A stretch of DNA of 64,000 nt, taken from contig CP021423.1 in NCBI GenBank assembly GCA_002162075.1, forward strand, positions 2,852,001 through 2,916,000, written 5' to 3'. Each line of letters begins with the position of its first letter. Position 1 is the stretch's first letter. The DNA comes from Armatimonadetes bacterium Uphvl-Ar1 (GTDB lineage: Bacteria; Armatimonadota; Fimbriimonadia; Fimbriimonadales; Fimbriimonadaceae). The notes below the pieces were generated by a model. That model searched no databases and was not told the DNA's origin. It saw nothing but the letters and a program-made list of their open reading frames with translations. The translations under genes were made by a program, and so were the position numbers. Positions 50,887-58,976 of this stretch are shown one piece after another.

Positions 50887-52149
50887 ATGGGCTTTCCTCC
50901 CGAGCCATCAGGCCGAGTGGTCATTACCGGAATGGGCGCAATCACGCCCCTCGGTAACACTGTCGAAGAGTTTTGGGCACGCCTCATTGCGGGCGAGTCT
51001 GGGATCGGAGCCGTCCAGCAGATGGACGTCTCCGAATATCCAACCAAGATCGCGGGCGAAGTGAAAGACTTCGACGCTGAACTCTATCTCGACAAACGCG
51101 AGGCAAAAAAAGTCGACCGATTTATTGCTTTTGCGGCGGCGGCAACGGCGCAAGCTCTCCAGGACGCCCAATTTCCAACTGACGACGAAGAACTCAAGCT
51201 CGAAACCGGATGTCTTATTGGCTCCGGAATCGGCGGTTTGATCATGATGAGTGATCAAACGAAGCGACTTTGGGAGTCTGGCCCCACCCGAGTTTCTCCC
51301 TTCCTTGTTCCGTACATGATCCCGGACATGGCCAGTGGATACACCTCTATCCTTCACGGTTTCCGAGGCCCCAACACCTGTGTCGTGACTGCGTGCGCAA
51401 CCGGAGTTCACTCGATTGGTGACGCTTACCATATCATTAAACGCGGTGATGCGGTGGCGATGGTTGCGGGTGGAACAGAAGCCCCGATCTCCCCGATTGG
51501 AATGGCAGGATTTTGTGCTGCCCGGGCTATGACGACCAACAACGAAGCTGGCCCAAGAGCTTCTCGACCGTTCGACGCAAACCGTGATGGTTTTGTTATG
51601 GGTGAAGGGGCTGGGGTTATGGTGCTCGAAGATTACGAATTTGCCAAAGCCCGGGGAGCAAAGATCTATGCCGAAATTGTTGGCTACGGCATGAGCGGCG
51701 ACGCTCACCACATCACGATGCCCGACCCGGACGGCGACGGAGCCCGCCGATCCATGCTGAAGGCGATGAAATCAGCGGGCATTACGCCGGCGGAAATAGG
51801 ATACATAAATGCCCACGGGACGTCCACTCCGTACAACGACAAATTTGAGACGATCGGAATCAAGCGGGCCATGGGTGACCATGCCTACAAAATTCCGGTC
51901 AGTAGCACTAAATCCGCAATTGGACACCTTCTTGGTGCGGCGGGAGCGGTCGAAAGTGTCATTTGCGTTCTAGCTCTTCGCGACAGCAAACTCCCGCCGA
52001 CGATCAACTTCGAAACTCCTGATCCGGAGTGCGATCTTGATATCATCCCGAATGTCGCTCGTGATGCAGAAATTGAATACGCGATGACGAATTCTTTTGG
52101 CTTTGGCGGTCACAACGGAACCCTCATCTTTAAGAAAACCGTCGAGTAA
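50887..52149 (+). CDS. fabF: 3-oxoacyl-ACP synthase II
   Basis: The 420-aa protein has the condensing-enzyme triad: Cys in VVTACATGVHSIGDAYH, His in YINAHGTSTPYND, and His in TKSAIGHLLGAAGAVE. The N-terminus VVITGMGAITPLGNTVEEFW is typical of FabF. It elongates acyl-ACP. It is 21 bp after acpP and 3 bp before the recombinase gene. Confidence 0.96.
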   Translation: MGFPPEPSGRVVITGMGAITPLGNTVEEFWARLIAGESGIGAVQQMDVSEYPTKIAGEVKDFDAELYLDKREAKKVDRFIAFAAAATAQALQDAQFPTDDEELKLETGCLIGSGIGGLIMMSDQTKRLWESGPTRVSPFLVPYMIPDMASGYTSILHGFRGPNTCVVTACATGVHSIGDAYHIIKRGDAVAMVAGGTEAPISPIGMAGFCAARAMTTNNEAGPRASRPFDANRDGFVMGEGAGVMVLEDYEFAKARGAKIYAEIVGYGMSGDAHHITMPDPDGDGARRSMLKAMKSAGITPAEIGYINAHGTSTPYNDKFETIGIKRAMGDHAYKIPVSSTKSAIGHLLGAAGAVESVICVLALRDSKLPPTINFETPDPECDLDIIPNVARDAEIEYAMTNSFGFGGHNGTLIFKKTVE

Positions 52150-52152
52150 ATC

Positions 52153-53040
52153 ATGGGAAAATCGCTCGATGAAGCGATCCAATCGTTCCTTGATCACCTG
52201 TCTGCTCGCGGGAGCCAGCACACTGTTCGGTCATACGGGGCCGATCTCAATCAGTTGGCTATCGTTACCAATGGTGAATTTAAACTGGATGAGGCAGTCC
52301 TTCGCCGCTACATGCGCGAATACGGCACGACTCCGATCACTCGCGCGCGCAAACTCAGTTCTCTGCGGAGTTTCGTCAAATTCTGCCGACAGAATGGGTG
52401 GATTGCTCACGACCCTACGGAGGCTCTTGAGGCACCCTATCGCCGCCGCGATCTCCCCAAAGCGTTGAGTCAAAACCAGGCTGAAAATCTCCTTGAATCC
52501 GCGCCAAAATCCCAGACGCCACTTCGTGATCGCGCCCTTTTGGAACTCGCCTATGCCACGGGAATGCGGGCATCCGAAATCACATCCATAAACCTCCGCG
52601 ATCTGGATTTCAAAACCGGTCGATTGATTGTGCTGGGGAAAGGGAATAAGGAACGCATTGTCTTATTCGGTGCGGAAGCAACCCTTGCCTTGCAAGCCTA
52701 TATTGAAAAGGAGCGTCCCAAGTCGGATGATCTCGCCGTATTCCTTGGCCCGAAAGGCACCCGGCTGACCACGCGAACGCTTCAAAACGTTGTCCGTCGG
52801 TGGGCTCATGCGCTTGGGCTTCCGGCCGATGTCTCGCCTCATACTCTTCGGCACAGCTTCGCGACTCATCTTCTCGATGGGGGGGCCGACCTAAAAACGG
52901 TTCAGCAGCTTTTGGGGCACGAAAATCTCGCGACAACCCAGATCTACACTCATGTGAGTATTGACCGTCTCCGCGATTCTGTTGCTCAGGCCCATCCTCG
53001 AGGAAAATCGCCGAATCCTGACGCCAAACCACCATCGTAA
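52153..53040 (+). CDS. Tyrosine recombinase XerC/XerD
   Basis: The 295-aa protein has an N-terminal SAM-like core-binding domain (1-85) and a catalytic domain with Arg in YATGMRASEITSINL, Lys in VLGKGNKERIV, H-x-x-R in SPHTLRHSFATHLL, His in LGHENLATTQ and Tyr in IYTHVS. This is the chromosomal dimer-resolution type. Whether it is XerC or XerD cannot be told. Its position 3 bp after fabF and about 6 kb from dnaA suggests a housekeeping gene and not a mobile integrase. Confidence 0.93.
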   Translation: MGKSLDEAIQSFLDHLSARGSQHTVRSYGADLNQLAIVTNGEFKLDEAVLRRYMREYGTTPITRARKLSSLRSFVKFCRQNGWIAHDPTEALEAPYRRRDLPKALSQNQAENLLESAPKSQTPLRDRALLELAYATGMRASEITSINLRDLDFKTGRLIVLGKGNKERIVLFGAEATLALQAYIEKERPKSDDLAVFLGPKGTRLTTRTLQNVVRRWAHALGLPADVSPHTLRHSFATHLLDGGADLKTVQQLLGHENLATTQIYTHVSIDRLRDSVAQAHPRGKSPNPDAKPPS

Positions 53041-53072
53041 CCAGTCTAAAACAAACTTCGTCCAAAATAGCA

Positions 53073-53657
53073 GTGTTGTCTAACGCGTTCGACCACTCTA
53101 AGACCGAAACTTTCGACGATGATTTGATTCTCGTCGACAAGGTCTTGTCGTCTGACCACCACGCGTTTCAGTCCCTTTACGAGAAATATTACGACCGGGT
53201 TTTTGCGATTGCACGAGGCATTCTTTTGGACAGTGACGAAGCCGCTGACTCTGTTCAAGAAATTTTTACTCTTGTTTACAAGAATCTGCCCCGGTTTGAC
53301 CGTCGCTCCAAGTTCAGCACTTGGCTTTTCCGCATTGCGGTCAATCGTTCGATCCAGCAAGCGCGGAAACTCAAGTTCAAAAAACGGCAGACTGAATTGG
53401 ATTCATTCGTTGATTCCATCCCTGACCGCGAACCATCCGCCGAGCACAACGATCCTCGCGTCAATGAAGCGATGATCCAGCTTCACCCCAATGATCGAGC
53501 GATCCTTACTTTGTTTTACTGGGACGAGTTGAGCCTTCAAGAGATTGCGGACAGTATTGGATGCAGTTCAAACGCGGCAAAGACTCGCCTGTTTCGTGCC
53601 CGTGAGCGATTTCGAGAAATCTACGAAAAAATCCCCGCCCAGGAGGATCATTCATGA
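53073..53657 (+). CDS. ECF-type RNA polymerase sigma factor
   Basis: The 194-aa protein has region 2 (FQSLYEKYYDRVFAIARGIL, DSVQEIFTLVYKNLPRFD) and region 4 (LTLFYWDELSLQEIADSIGC, SNAAKTRLFRARERFREIY) with no region 3, the ECF pattern. It starts at GTG 53073 and overlaps the next gene by ATGA, as sigma/anti-sigma pairs usually do. The regulon is unknown; the downstream prepilin-like gene could be part of it. Confidence 0.93.
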   Translation: MLSNAFDHSKTETFDDDLILVDKVLSSDHHAFQSLYEKYYDRVFAIARGILLDSDEAADSVQEIFTLVYKNLPRFDRRSKFSTWLFRIAVNRSIQQARKLKFKKRQTELDSFVDSIPDREPSAEHNDPRVNEAMIQLHPNDRAILTLFYWDELSLQEIADSIGCSSNAAKTRLFRARERFREIYEKIPAQEDHS

Positions 53658-54472
53658 TTTCTGAGGAACTGAACGCCAAAATTTGGCAAGTCGCCGAATC
53701 TGGGGACGACCAACTCACTAAAGCGTTCATCGCTGAGCATCCGGAATGCAAAGCCGAGCTCCTCGCACGGCAAAAAATGGTCACGACCATTAAAGGCTCA
53801 AAACCCACCCAAAAGGTCGCCCGCGAACGGTTCATGCCGAGCCCCGACCGGAACTCCAATAGCCTTCCTCGGTGGGCTGCCTTTGCCGCTGCTTCCACAC
53901 TCATTGCGGGGGCAGTTTTGGCAACTGTCGGCACGCTTCGATTCCTTGAATCTCAGAACCAGGGCAATGCCGTTTTGACGCCGAACCACACGAAACCTCT
54001 CGAAGCGAATAATGGCAAAACTCTCCCTAAGACGACTCAGGAGATCATTCCCACCGTTCCAACCGATCCTAATTCTCAACTCGTTCCTGGGCAAACCCCT
54101 CCCGTACAAGAGTTGCGGTTGATTGATACTCCGGTCACCATCGTTGCCTCCAACATTCGACTGGATGATGCCCTCAATGACATCGCCCTTCAAGCGGGGA
54201 TCCGGCTTAATTCGGCCCCTGGAATGCCTAACCCGAATATTCAAGTGGATTTTCGCGATGTTCCTGCCATCGAAGTTTTGCGGGCGATTGGGCAGCAACT
54301 TGAATTCACACCTATGATTGAAACTAGCTCTTCGATCCTTCTTGTTCCGGCTCGTGATCCCAATGCGCCGGAGAGCGGTCTTCCTGGTTTGGTTAATCCC
54401 GCTCCGTCTCCTGGAGAATCGGCGGGACTTCTCCCGATTCCAACTCAAACTGACCCAACCGGAAACGAGTAA
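53654..54472 (+). CDS. Probable anti-sigma factor with a periplasmic STN-like domain
   Basis: The 272-aa protein is coupled to the ECF sigma gene. The N-terminal 60 residues are cytoplasmic, with EHPECKAELLARQ resembling a reduced zf-HC2 anti-sigma helix (no full His-Cys-Cys motif). One membrane helix follows (AAFAAASTLIAGAVLATVG, about 75-93), then a Pro/Thr-rich linker. The domain at about 155-235 has VTIVASNIRLDDALNDIALQ, VDFRDVPAIEVLRAIGQQLE and a beta end SSSILLVPA. That is the secretin/TonB short N-terminal (STN) style. It would sense something outside and hold the sigma factor inside. The anti-sigma role is inferred from position and topology. Confidence 0.68.
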   Translation: MISEELNAKIWQVAESGDDQLTKAFIAEHPECKAELLARQKMVTTIKGSKPTQKVARERFMPSPDRNSNSLPRWAAFAAASTLIAGAVLATVGTLRFLESQNQGNAVLTPNHTKPLEANNGKTLPKTTQEIIPTVPTDPNSQLVPGQTPPVQELRLIDTPVTIVASNIRLDDALNDIALQAGIRLNSAPGMPNPNIQVDFRDVPAIEVLRAIGQQLEFTPMIETSSSILLVPARDPNAPESGLPGLVNPAPSPGESAGLLPIPTQTDPTGNE

Positions 54473-54522
54473 TTTTTCTGAACTTTCCGCGATGACAAAA
54501 CGTTAACATGAAAGGACGTCCC

Positions 54523-55326
54523 ATGCGCAAGGCCTTTACCCTCATTGAACTGCTGGTTGTGATTGCGATTATTGCGATCCTCGCGGCGATCCTTTTCCCT
54601 GTATTTGCCCAAGCCAAGCTCGCGGCCAAACAAACTCAATCGCTCAGCAATATGCGTCAGTTGAGCCTCAGTGTTTTGATTTACGCGGGTGATTACGATG
54701 ACTACTTTGTCCCTGCTTCCAATCGGCCCCCAACTGGCGGCGACCCCATTATCTACACAGAAGGACTTGCCCCTTACGTCAAAAACAGACAAATTTTTAT
54801 CACTCCCGATTCGAATGGTGGCTATGCATCCAATTGGGCTACGCGCCGCCATCAATCTGTTGGTTACAGCGACGCAACGGGAGTGAACATTTTGAGCACG
54901 GAAATTCCCGGTGCGGCTAGCCCGGGAACGGAAGGGTTTGCCAGCGCGGTTAATTTCAGCCAAGCGGAGGAGTCGGCCCGGATTGGCCTTTTTGCGGTTT
55001 CGGCGAACGCTCCGTTGAACGTCACGACTACGAAGCACCGAGGCTACGTCTTCAATCCCTACAATGGGCTGAATTCTCCTGATGGAGATTATTCGAAGGG
55101 TCTTCCGCTGATCTCTGACCGTGATCTCGTTACCCAGACTGGAGATGAGAATTATCCGAATTCCCCCAGTCTGACGCCGGGGGAACTCAAACCGATTCTG
55201 GCTCCGTTTGGGGCCGACAAGCGGAATAACGGACGCACTCCGGTTGTGTTCGCGGATGGACATGCAAAGTTTTACAGTGCTAATTCGCTCAATACCTTCG
55301 GAAATGTCATCTGGCGCTTCAGATAA
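54523..55326 (+). CDS. Prepilin-type protein (N-terminal cleavage/methylation domain)
   Basis: The 267-aa protein begins [20 protein letters not shown], the class III signal for prepilin peptidase with Glu at +5, followed by the FPVFAQAK segment typical of Armatimonadota pseudopilins. The C-terminal part has [20 protein letters not shown], as in the H-X9-DG family of such proteins. AAAGGA precedes the ATG at 54523; the ATG at 54508 is less likely. It is probably a type II secretion or pilus-like surface component. The pilus machinery is not in the window. Confidence 0.88.
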   Translation: MRKAFTLIELLVVIAIIAILAAILFPVFAQAKLAAKQTQSLSNMRQLSLSVLIYAGDYDDYFVPASNRPPTGGDPIIYTEGLAPYVKNRQIFITPDSNGGYASNWATRRHQSVGYSDATGVNILSTEIPGAASPGTEGFASAVNFSQAEESARIGLFAVSANAPLNVTTTKHRGYVFNPYNGLNSPDGDYSKGLPLISDRDLVTQTGDENYPNSPSLTPGELKPILAPFGADKRNNGRTPVVFADGHAKFYSANSLNTFGNVIWRFR

Positions 55327-55386
55327 TCTGAGAGCGAGGCTTGACATCCATCTACTTCGTCACTAAAATGACAAGAGAAGTAGCCA

Positions 55387-56139
55387 ATGAGCGATAACAA
55401 CAAAAACGAAGAACCGACCCTCGAACAAGTCGATATCGCTAAAGAACGGGTTGCCGCCGACTCTTTTATGGCCGCCCTCCCTGGCCTCTTGATTCTGATT
55501 ATTGCCGCAATAATGGCCTTTTACACGAATCAACAATCCGGGACGCCCATGCCTTTAAGCTTGGTTCTTGGTGTCATCGGAGTCGCTTTGCTCGGTTATG
55601 GAATTTTCCGAGCGACCAGAATCAAAGCGATCGAAGGCCATGCCATTGATTGTCCTTTTTGTGAAAAAACGAACGTTCTCACGGCGGCTCCTCAATCGGA
55701 TTTTCGGTGCACCCACTGTAATCGGGATGTCCCGGTTGAAAACGGAGTTGTTCTGCGCGTTTATCAAGTCCGGTGCGGATACTGCAACACCCTTAACTAT
55801 TACAGCGATAAGTCGACTGGTCTGATCTGCGAATCGTGTGACCGAGAAATCCCGATTGCAACCGACGAAGAAACGACGGCTAAAAAAGTCTTCGAGTCTT
55901 ACACAATTCACGACGATAATCAGCCTTACGATTTGATCTTGACAGCTGCGCCAAAGTCGGACGAGATGATCGCCTGTCTCCAGCAGATGCTGGCCCTGAA
56001 CCGCAATCAAGTCAAAGACATTATTGACGACCTCCCGCAGACCTTGCTGACGGGTATCCCTAAAAAGAAGGCAGAGCTTCTGACCGCCCAGATCGCCGTC
56101 CACAAGGGCCGAGCTGAATCAAAAGTCAGCGGTACCTAG
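55387..56139 (+). CDS. Membrane protein with two zinc ribbons and an L7/L12 C-terminal-like domain
   Basis: The 250-aa protein has two membrane helices (FMAALPGLLILIIAAIMAF and LSLVLGVIGVALLGYGIF, about 27-80). Two C-x2-C pairs follow (CPFCEKTN, CTHCNRD), and then two more (CGYCNTLN, CESCDREI), so two zinc ribbons face the cytoplasm. Residues 180-245 read YDLILTAAPKSDEMIACLQQ, then QVKDIIDDLPQTLL and GIPKKKAELLTAQI. This matches the ribosomal L7/L12 C-terminal pattern (L-x-x-A, K-D-x-x-D-x-x-P, K-A-E). L7/L12 uses this domain to recruit translation factors. Its use here is unknown. Confidence 0.65.
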   Translation: MSDNNKNEEPTLEQVDIAKERVAADSFMAALPGLLILIIAAIMAFYTNQQSGTPMPLSLVLGVIGVALLGYGIFRATRIKAIEGHAIDCPFCEKTNVLTAAPQSDFRCTHCNRDVPVENGVVLRVYQVRCGYCNTLNYYSDKSTGLICESCDREIPIATDEETTAKKVFESYTIHDDNQPYDLILTAAPKSDEMIACLQQMLALNRNQVKDIIDDLPQTLLTGIPKKKAELLTAQIAVHKGRAESKVSGT

Positions 56140-56182
56140 ATTCATACAACCTGAGAGCGCGTGAGACTGCGCGAAAAAACCC

Positions 56183-56911
56183 ATGGAAAACTCTTTGCTT
56201 TCCCCCTGCATATTCCCCCTCTTGATGGTCATATTTTTTGGGTTTCTCTATTACATTGCTAATGTATATGAAAAGCGAAAGTTAGCCGAATATCAAGCAT
56301 TCGCCTTAGCCAATGGATTTGAGTTCCAACCTTCGATGCTTGAGAATGCGACCGGGAGTTGGTTTGAGCAGATGTTTAGTTCGACAACAACCAAGCACGC
56401 ATTTCTCCAAACCCTCACCCAATTTCGACCGATTACGACCATCAGCGGAGCCGTTAAATATATCTTCACGAGCCAGATACATGAACTGAAATTCACGGCA
56501 TTTCAGTATTCGTACACCACGGGCTCGGGCAAAAATCGCACCACCCACTATTACACGGTTGCTTATGTTGATCTCCCGGTCTATGCCCCCGGATTCGAGA
56601 TTTCAGGTGAAGGAGTTTTTGATAAAATCGGCAAAGTATTTGGTGGTCAAGACATCGAGCTGGAACATGCAGAGTTCAACGAGATGTTTCGCATCAAGTC
56701 CCCTGATGAAAAATTCACCCATGATGTGCTCCATCCGCACATGATGGAATGGTTCACCGCTGTCCAACCGCCAGGATTTCAGTGGCAAGGTAACCGCATT
56801 GTCCTCTACAAATCGGGCACTCTCGAAACCAATTTTGTTCTGAATTCCCGAGCCCAACTTGATCAGTTTTGGAAGCTTGTCCCCGACTTCGTGAAACAGG
56901 ATCACAGCTGA
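56183..56911 (+). CDS. DUF3137-like membrane protein next to lemA
   Basis: The 242-aa protein has one N-terminal helix (CIFPLLMVIFFGFLYYIA) followed by a soluble part with AFALANGFEFQPSMLENATG, FQYSYTTGSGKNRTTHYYTV and FNEMFRIKSPDEKFTHDVLH. The tyrosine-rich middle and the last motif are those of DUF3137-type proteins, which often neighbour lemA. No enzymatic motif is seen. It lies 28 bp before the lemA start. The function is unknown. Confidence 0.68.
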   Translation: MENSLLSPCIFPLLMVIFFGFLYYIANVYEKRKLAEYQAFALANGFEFQPSMLENATGSWFEQMFSSTTTKHAFLQTLTQFRPITTISGAVKYIFTSQIHELKFTAFQYSYTTGSGKNRTTHYYTVAYVDLPVYAPGFEISGEGVFDKIGKVFGGQDIELEHAEFNEMFRIKSPDEKFTHDVLHPHMMEWFTAVQPPGFQWQGNRIVLYKSGTLETNFVLNSRAQLDQFWKLVPDFVKQDHS

Positions 56912-56939
56912 CCGTGCCAAACTACACTCACCACAAGCC

Positions 56940-57488
56940 GTGAATCCCGCCATTTTCCTCGCCCTTGCTTCGGCCACCATGTTCATCGCCTGGTGGGTTG
57001 CCACCTACAACCGAGGCGTGCGCGTCCACCAGCACATCCGTGAATCTCGGTCGAATATTGACGTTCAGCTGAAGCGCCGCCACGACCTTATCCCGAACCT
57101 CGTCGCTGTTTGCAAGGCCTACGCGATCCACGAACGCGAAGTCCTCGAAACAGTCGTCACGGCACGCAACCAAGCCGTCACCAGCCTTCAAAACCTTAAA
57201 TCCGGCTACGACGATGAGAACCAACTCGTCCACGCGGTGAACCAACTCATGACCGTCGTCGAGAACTATCCCCAGCTTAAGGCCGATTCCAGCTTCCTCG
57301 CTCTCCAGAAAGAGCTTGTCAACACGGAAGACCGGATCGCTGCGGCTCGGCGGTTCTACAACGCCAATTGCCGCAGTTGGAACGTTCTCCGCGAGTCATT
57401 CCCCAGTTCTCTCGTCGTCAAAGGTGCCCCGGCTTTTTATTACGAGGTCGAACCCCTCGCTCTGCAAACCCCGACCGTAGCCGTTTGA
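56940..57488 (+). CDS. LemA family protein
   Basis: The 182-aa protein starts at GTG with one membrane helix (AIFLALASATMFIAWWVAT) and then NIDVQLKRRHDLIPNLVAVC and AIHEREVLETVVTARNQAVT, the core of the LemA family. A long helical coiled part and DRIAAARRFYNANCRSWNVL follow. LemA proteins are anchored, mostly helical, and of unclear role. With the DUF3137-like neighbour it probably forms a membrane complex. Confidence 0.9.
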   Translation: MNPAIFLALASATMFIAWWVATYNRGVRVHQHIRESRSNIDVQLKRRHDLIPNLVAVCKAYAIHEREVLETVVTARNQAVTSLQNLKSGYDDENQLVHAVNQLMTVVENYPQLKADSSFLALQKELVNTEDRIAAARRFYNANCRSWNVLRESFPSSLVVKGAPAFYYEVEPLALQTPTVAV

Positions 57489-57509
57489 ATGAATTTTGAG
57501 CGACCGGGA

Positions 57510-57950
57510 TTATTTGAGTCGAAAAACAAATCGCGCATTTCCTAGCGCAATTTCATCCCCATCCGCCAATTCTGCATCCGTTACTCGCTCGAAGTCATCG
57601 CCGCGTAAGATGTAAATCCCGTTACTGGATCCCATGTCTTGAATCGAATAGACCCCGTCCGCTTCGGTGATTTTTGCGTGCTTCCGGGAAACGTAGCTCC
57701 CCTCTTCCAATTCACCCAAATCGACGTCAATCGGCCCAACGCTTGGATCAAAGCGACCAATGACCGCTGGGCAACTGAATCCAAATTCGATGTCTGTCTC
57801 GGCACCCGCTCGTTTGACGATCAACCTGGGATGTGCTTCACCGATGACTCCATCATGGCCCCCGTCTTCAACGACCGCTTCTTCGGTCATCTCAATCGCC
57901 TCCGTTTCCACTTCGGCAACGTTTTCGGTCATGTCGTGCGGGGTTGTCAT
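57510..57950 (-). CDS. FHA-domain protein
   Basis: The 146-aa protein has an acidic N-terminus (1-50) and one FHA domain at about 60-146: GRFDPSVGPIDVDLG, YVSRKHAKITEADG (S-R-x-H) and IQDMGSSNGIYIL. FHA domains bind phosphothreonine peptides, so a Ser/Thr kinase elsewhere is implied. The gene converges with lemA, 21 bp from its stop. It is on the minus strand in an otherwise plus-strand stretch, with thiN upstream. Confidence 0.88.
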   Translation of the reverse strand: MTTPHDMTENVAEVETEAIEMTEEAVVEDGGHDGVIGEAHPRLIVKRAGAETDIEFGFSCPAVIGRFDPSVGPIDVDLGELEEGSYVSRKHAKITEADGVYSIQDMGSSNGIYILRGDDFERVTDAELADGDEIALGNARFVFRLK

Positions 57951-58047
57951 CGTGCGTTCTTATCCTCAGAATCCCTTTCAAACCAAAAGGCAATCCCAGT
58001 ATCTCTATCGGTATTTGGACGAATTACGAAAGGTCATCCGTTGCACT

Positions 58048-58680
58048 CTAGCCAGAAATTTCTTCCCAATCCAACTCCACCCGGTCGCGAATCACCAGAA
58101 CACAGCCTTGTTCGACCTTCACCAGCACGTCACCCTGAGCCTGATTGCTGAGCGAGCCCCCGCCTGTAAAACTCAACGGTGAGTGGTGCAACTCCCACTG
58201 CGCGCCTTTCGTCGAGACCACTGCTTCCCCCAGGGGCAAAATCGAGAAAGTCCCCGCTCCCAGCCCCCACTCTTCACCGGCCCAAAGAACTTTTCCGTGC
58301 CCTTGCCCTAAGAGAAGCCGAACGGGCACTCTACCCCGGGCGAAACTCATCAAACTTGCCAAAATGTGGTCGAAGCGATCCCCTTCAAATCCTCCCACAA
58401 TAAAATCCACTTCGCCGAGCTCTCGCACTTCATCAATTAATTTATCGCAGTCCGAAAAATTTTGATCGCTCCTCTCCCGATATTCGACCTCCGCTAATCG
58501 CTCTTTGACAGAATCTAAATCGCCGACCACCACATTTGGTTGGAAACCTGCAGCTAAACACACCTCCTGACCGGAATCAGCCGCGAAGACAATATCTGCT
58601 CCCTTTGCCAAATCAGCCAATGATTGAAACGGCAACGATTTCCCCGCTAGGACTCCCAAAATGCGCTTTTTCTGCCCCAT
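58048..58680 (-). CDS. thiN: Thiamine pyrophosphokinase
   Basis: The 210-aa protein has ADSGQEVCLAAGFQPNVVVG followed by DLDSV, NFSDCDKLIDEVRE and the GGFEGDRFDHILA loop, the catalytic segments of TPK, then a beta-rich C-terminal domain with the PLSFTGGGSLSNQ thiamine-binding pattern. It makes thiamine diphosphate from thiamine and ATP, the cofactor of the E1 partners of E2. It is divergent from dnaA, with the candidate origin between them. Confidence 0.88.
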   Translation of the reverse strand: MGQKKRILGVLAGKSLPFQSLADLAKGADIVFAADSGQEVCLAAGFQPNVVVGDLDSVKERLAEVEYRERSDQNFSDCDKLIDEVRELGEVDFIVGGFEGDRFDHILASLMSFARGRVPVRLLLGQGHGKVLWAGEEWGLGAGTFSILPLGEAVVSTKGAQWELHHSPLSFTGGGSLSNQAQGDVLVKVEQGCVLVIRDRVELDWEEISG

Positions 58681-58976
58681 TTCAGCGATCAGTCTAACCT
58701 ATCGCAAGGGCACCTTACTGAAAACCCAAAGAGCGATATATCACTCCGTAACGTCCCGTAAAAACTCAATCGGGACACGCCTTTCAAAATTTTATTTTCT
58801 TTTTTTGCCCCCTGGCAAAAATGCATTCGGTGTGTTCGGGTTCAACGGGTTTTCAACAACCTTCAACACCGTGATACATCACTCGAAATCCTGATAATTT
58901 TCTCTGTCCCCCGACCTCCCCTCTGTGTATACTGCCTTCACTTCTTTTGCCCCGGTTGGGGGCATTGATTTGCACT
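58681..58976. other. Candidate replication origin (oriC) upstream of dnaA
   Basis: This 296-base gene-free stretch lies between divergent thiN and dnaA. It holds an AT-rich block (58783-58807), a perfect 8-bp inverted repeat TTTTTGCC/GGCAAAAA (58803-58822), three TTCAAC units (58840-58870) of which TTTTCAACA is one mismatch from a DnaA box, and GATATATCACTC (58735) repeated as GATACATCACTC (58873). TATACT at 58928 could be the dnaA -10. The plus-strand composition turns from C-rich to G-rich about 2 kb to the right. No consensus TTATCCACA is present, so this is a suggestion. Confidence 0.5.

Noticed and set aside
50908-51711. 267-codon minus-strand frame
   Set aside because: It lies wholly within fabF on the other strand; fabF has all catalytic residues.
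52153-53040. Xer recombinase as mark of an integrated mobile element
   Set aside because: The gene is of the chromosomal Xer type, is 3 bp from fabF, and no att-like repeats or phage genes are nearby.
54445-55347. 300-codon minus-strand frame
   Set aside because: It is antisense to the prepilin-like gene, Arg/Ser-rich and without motifs.
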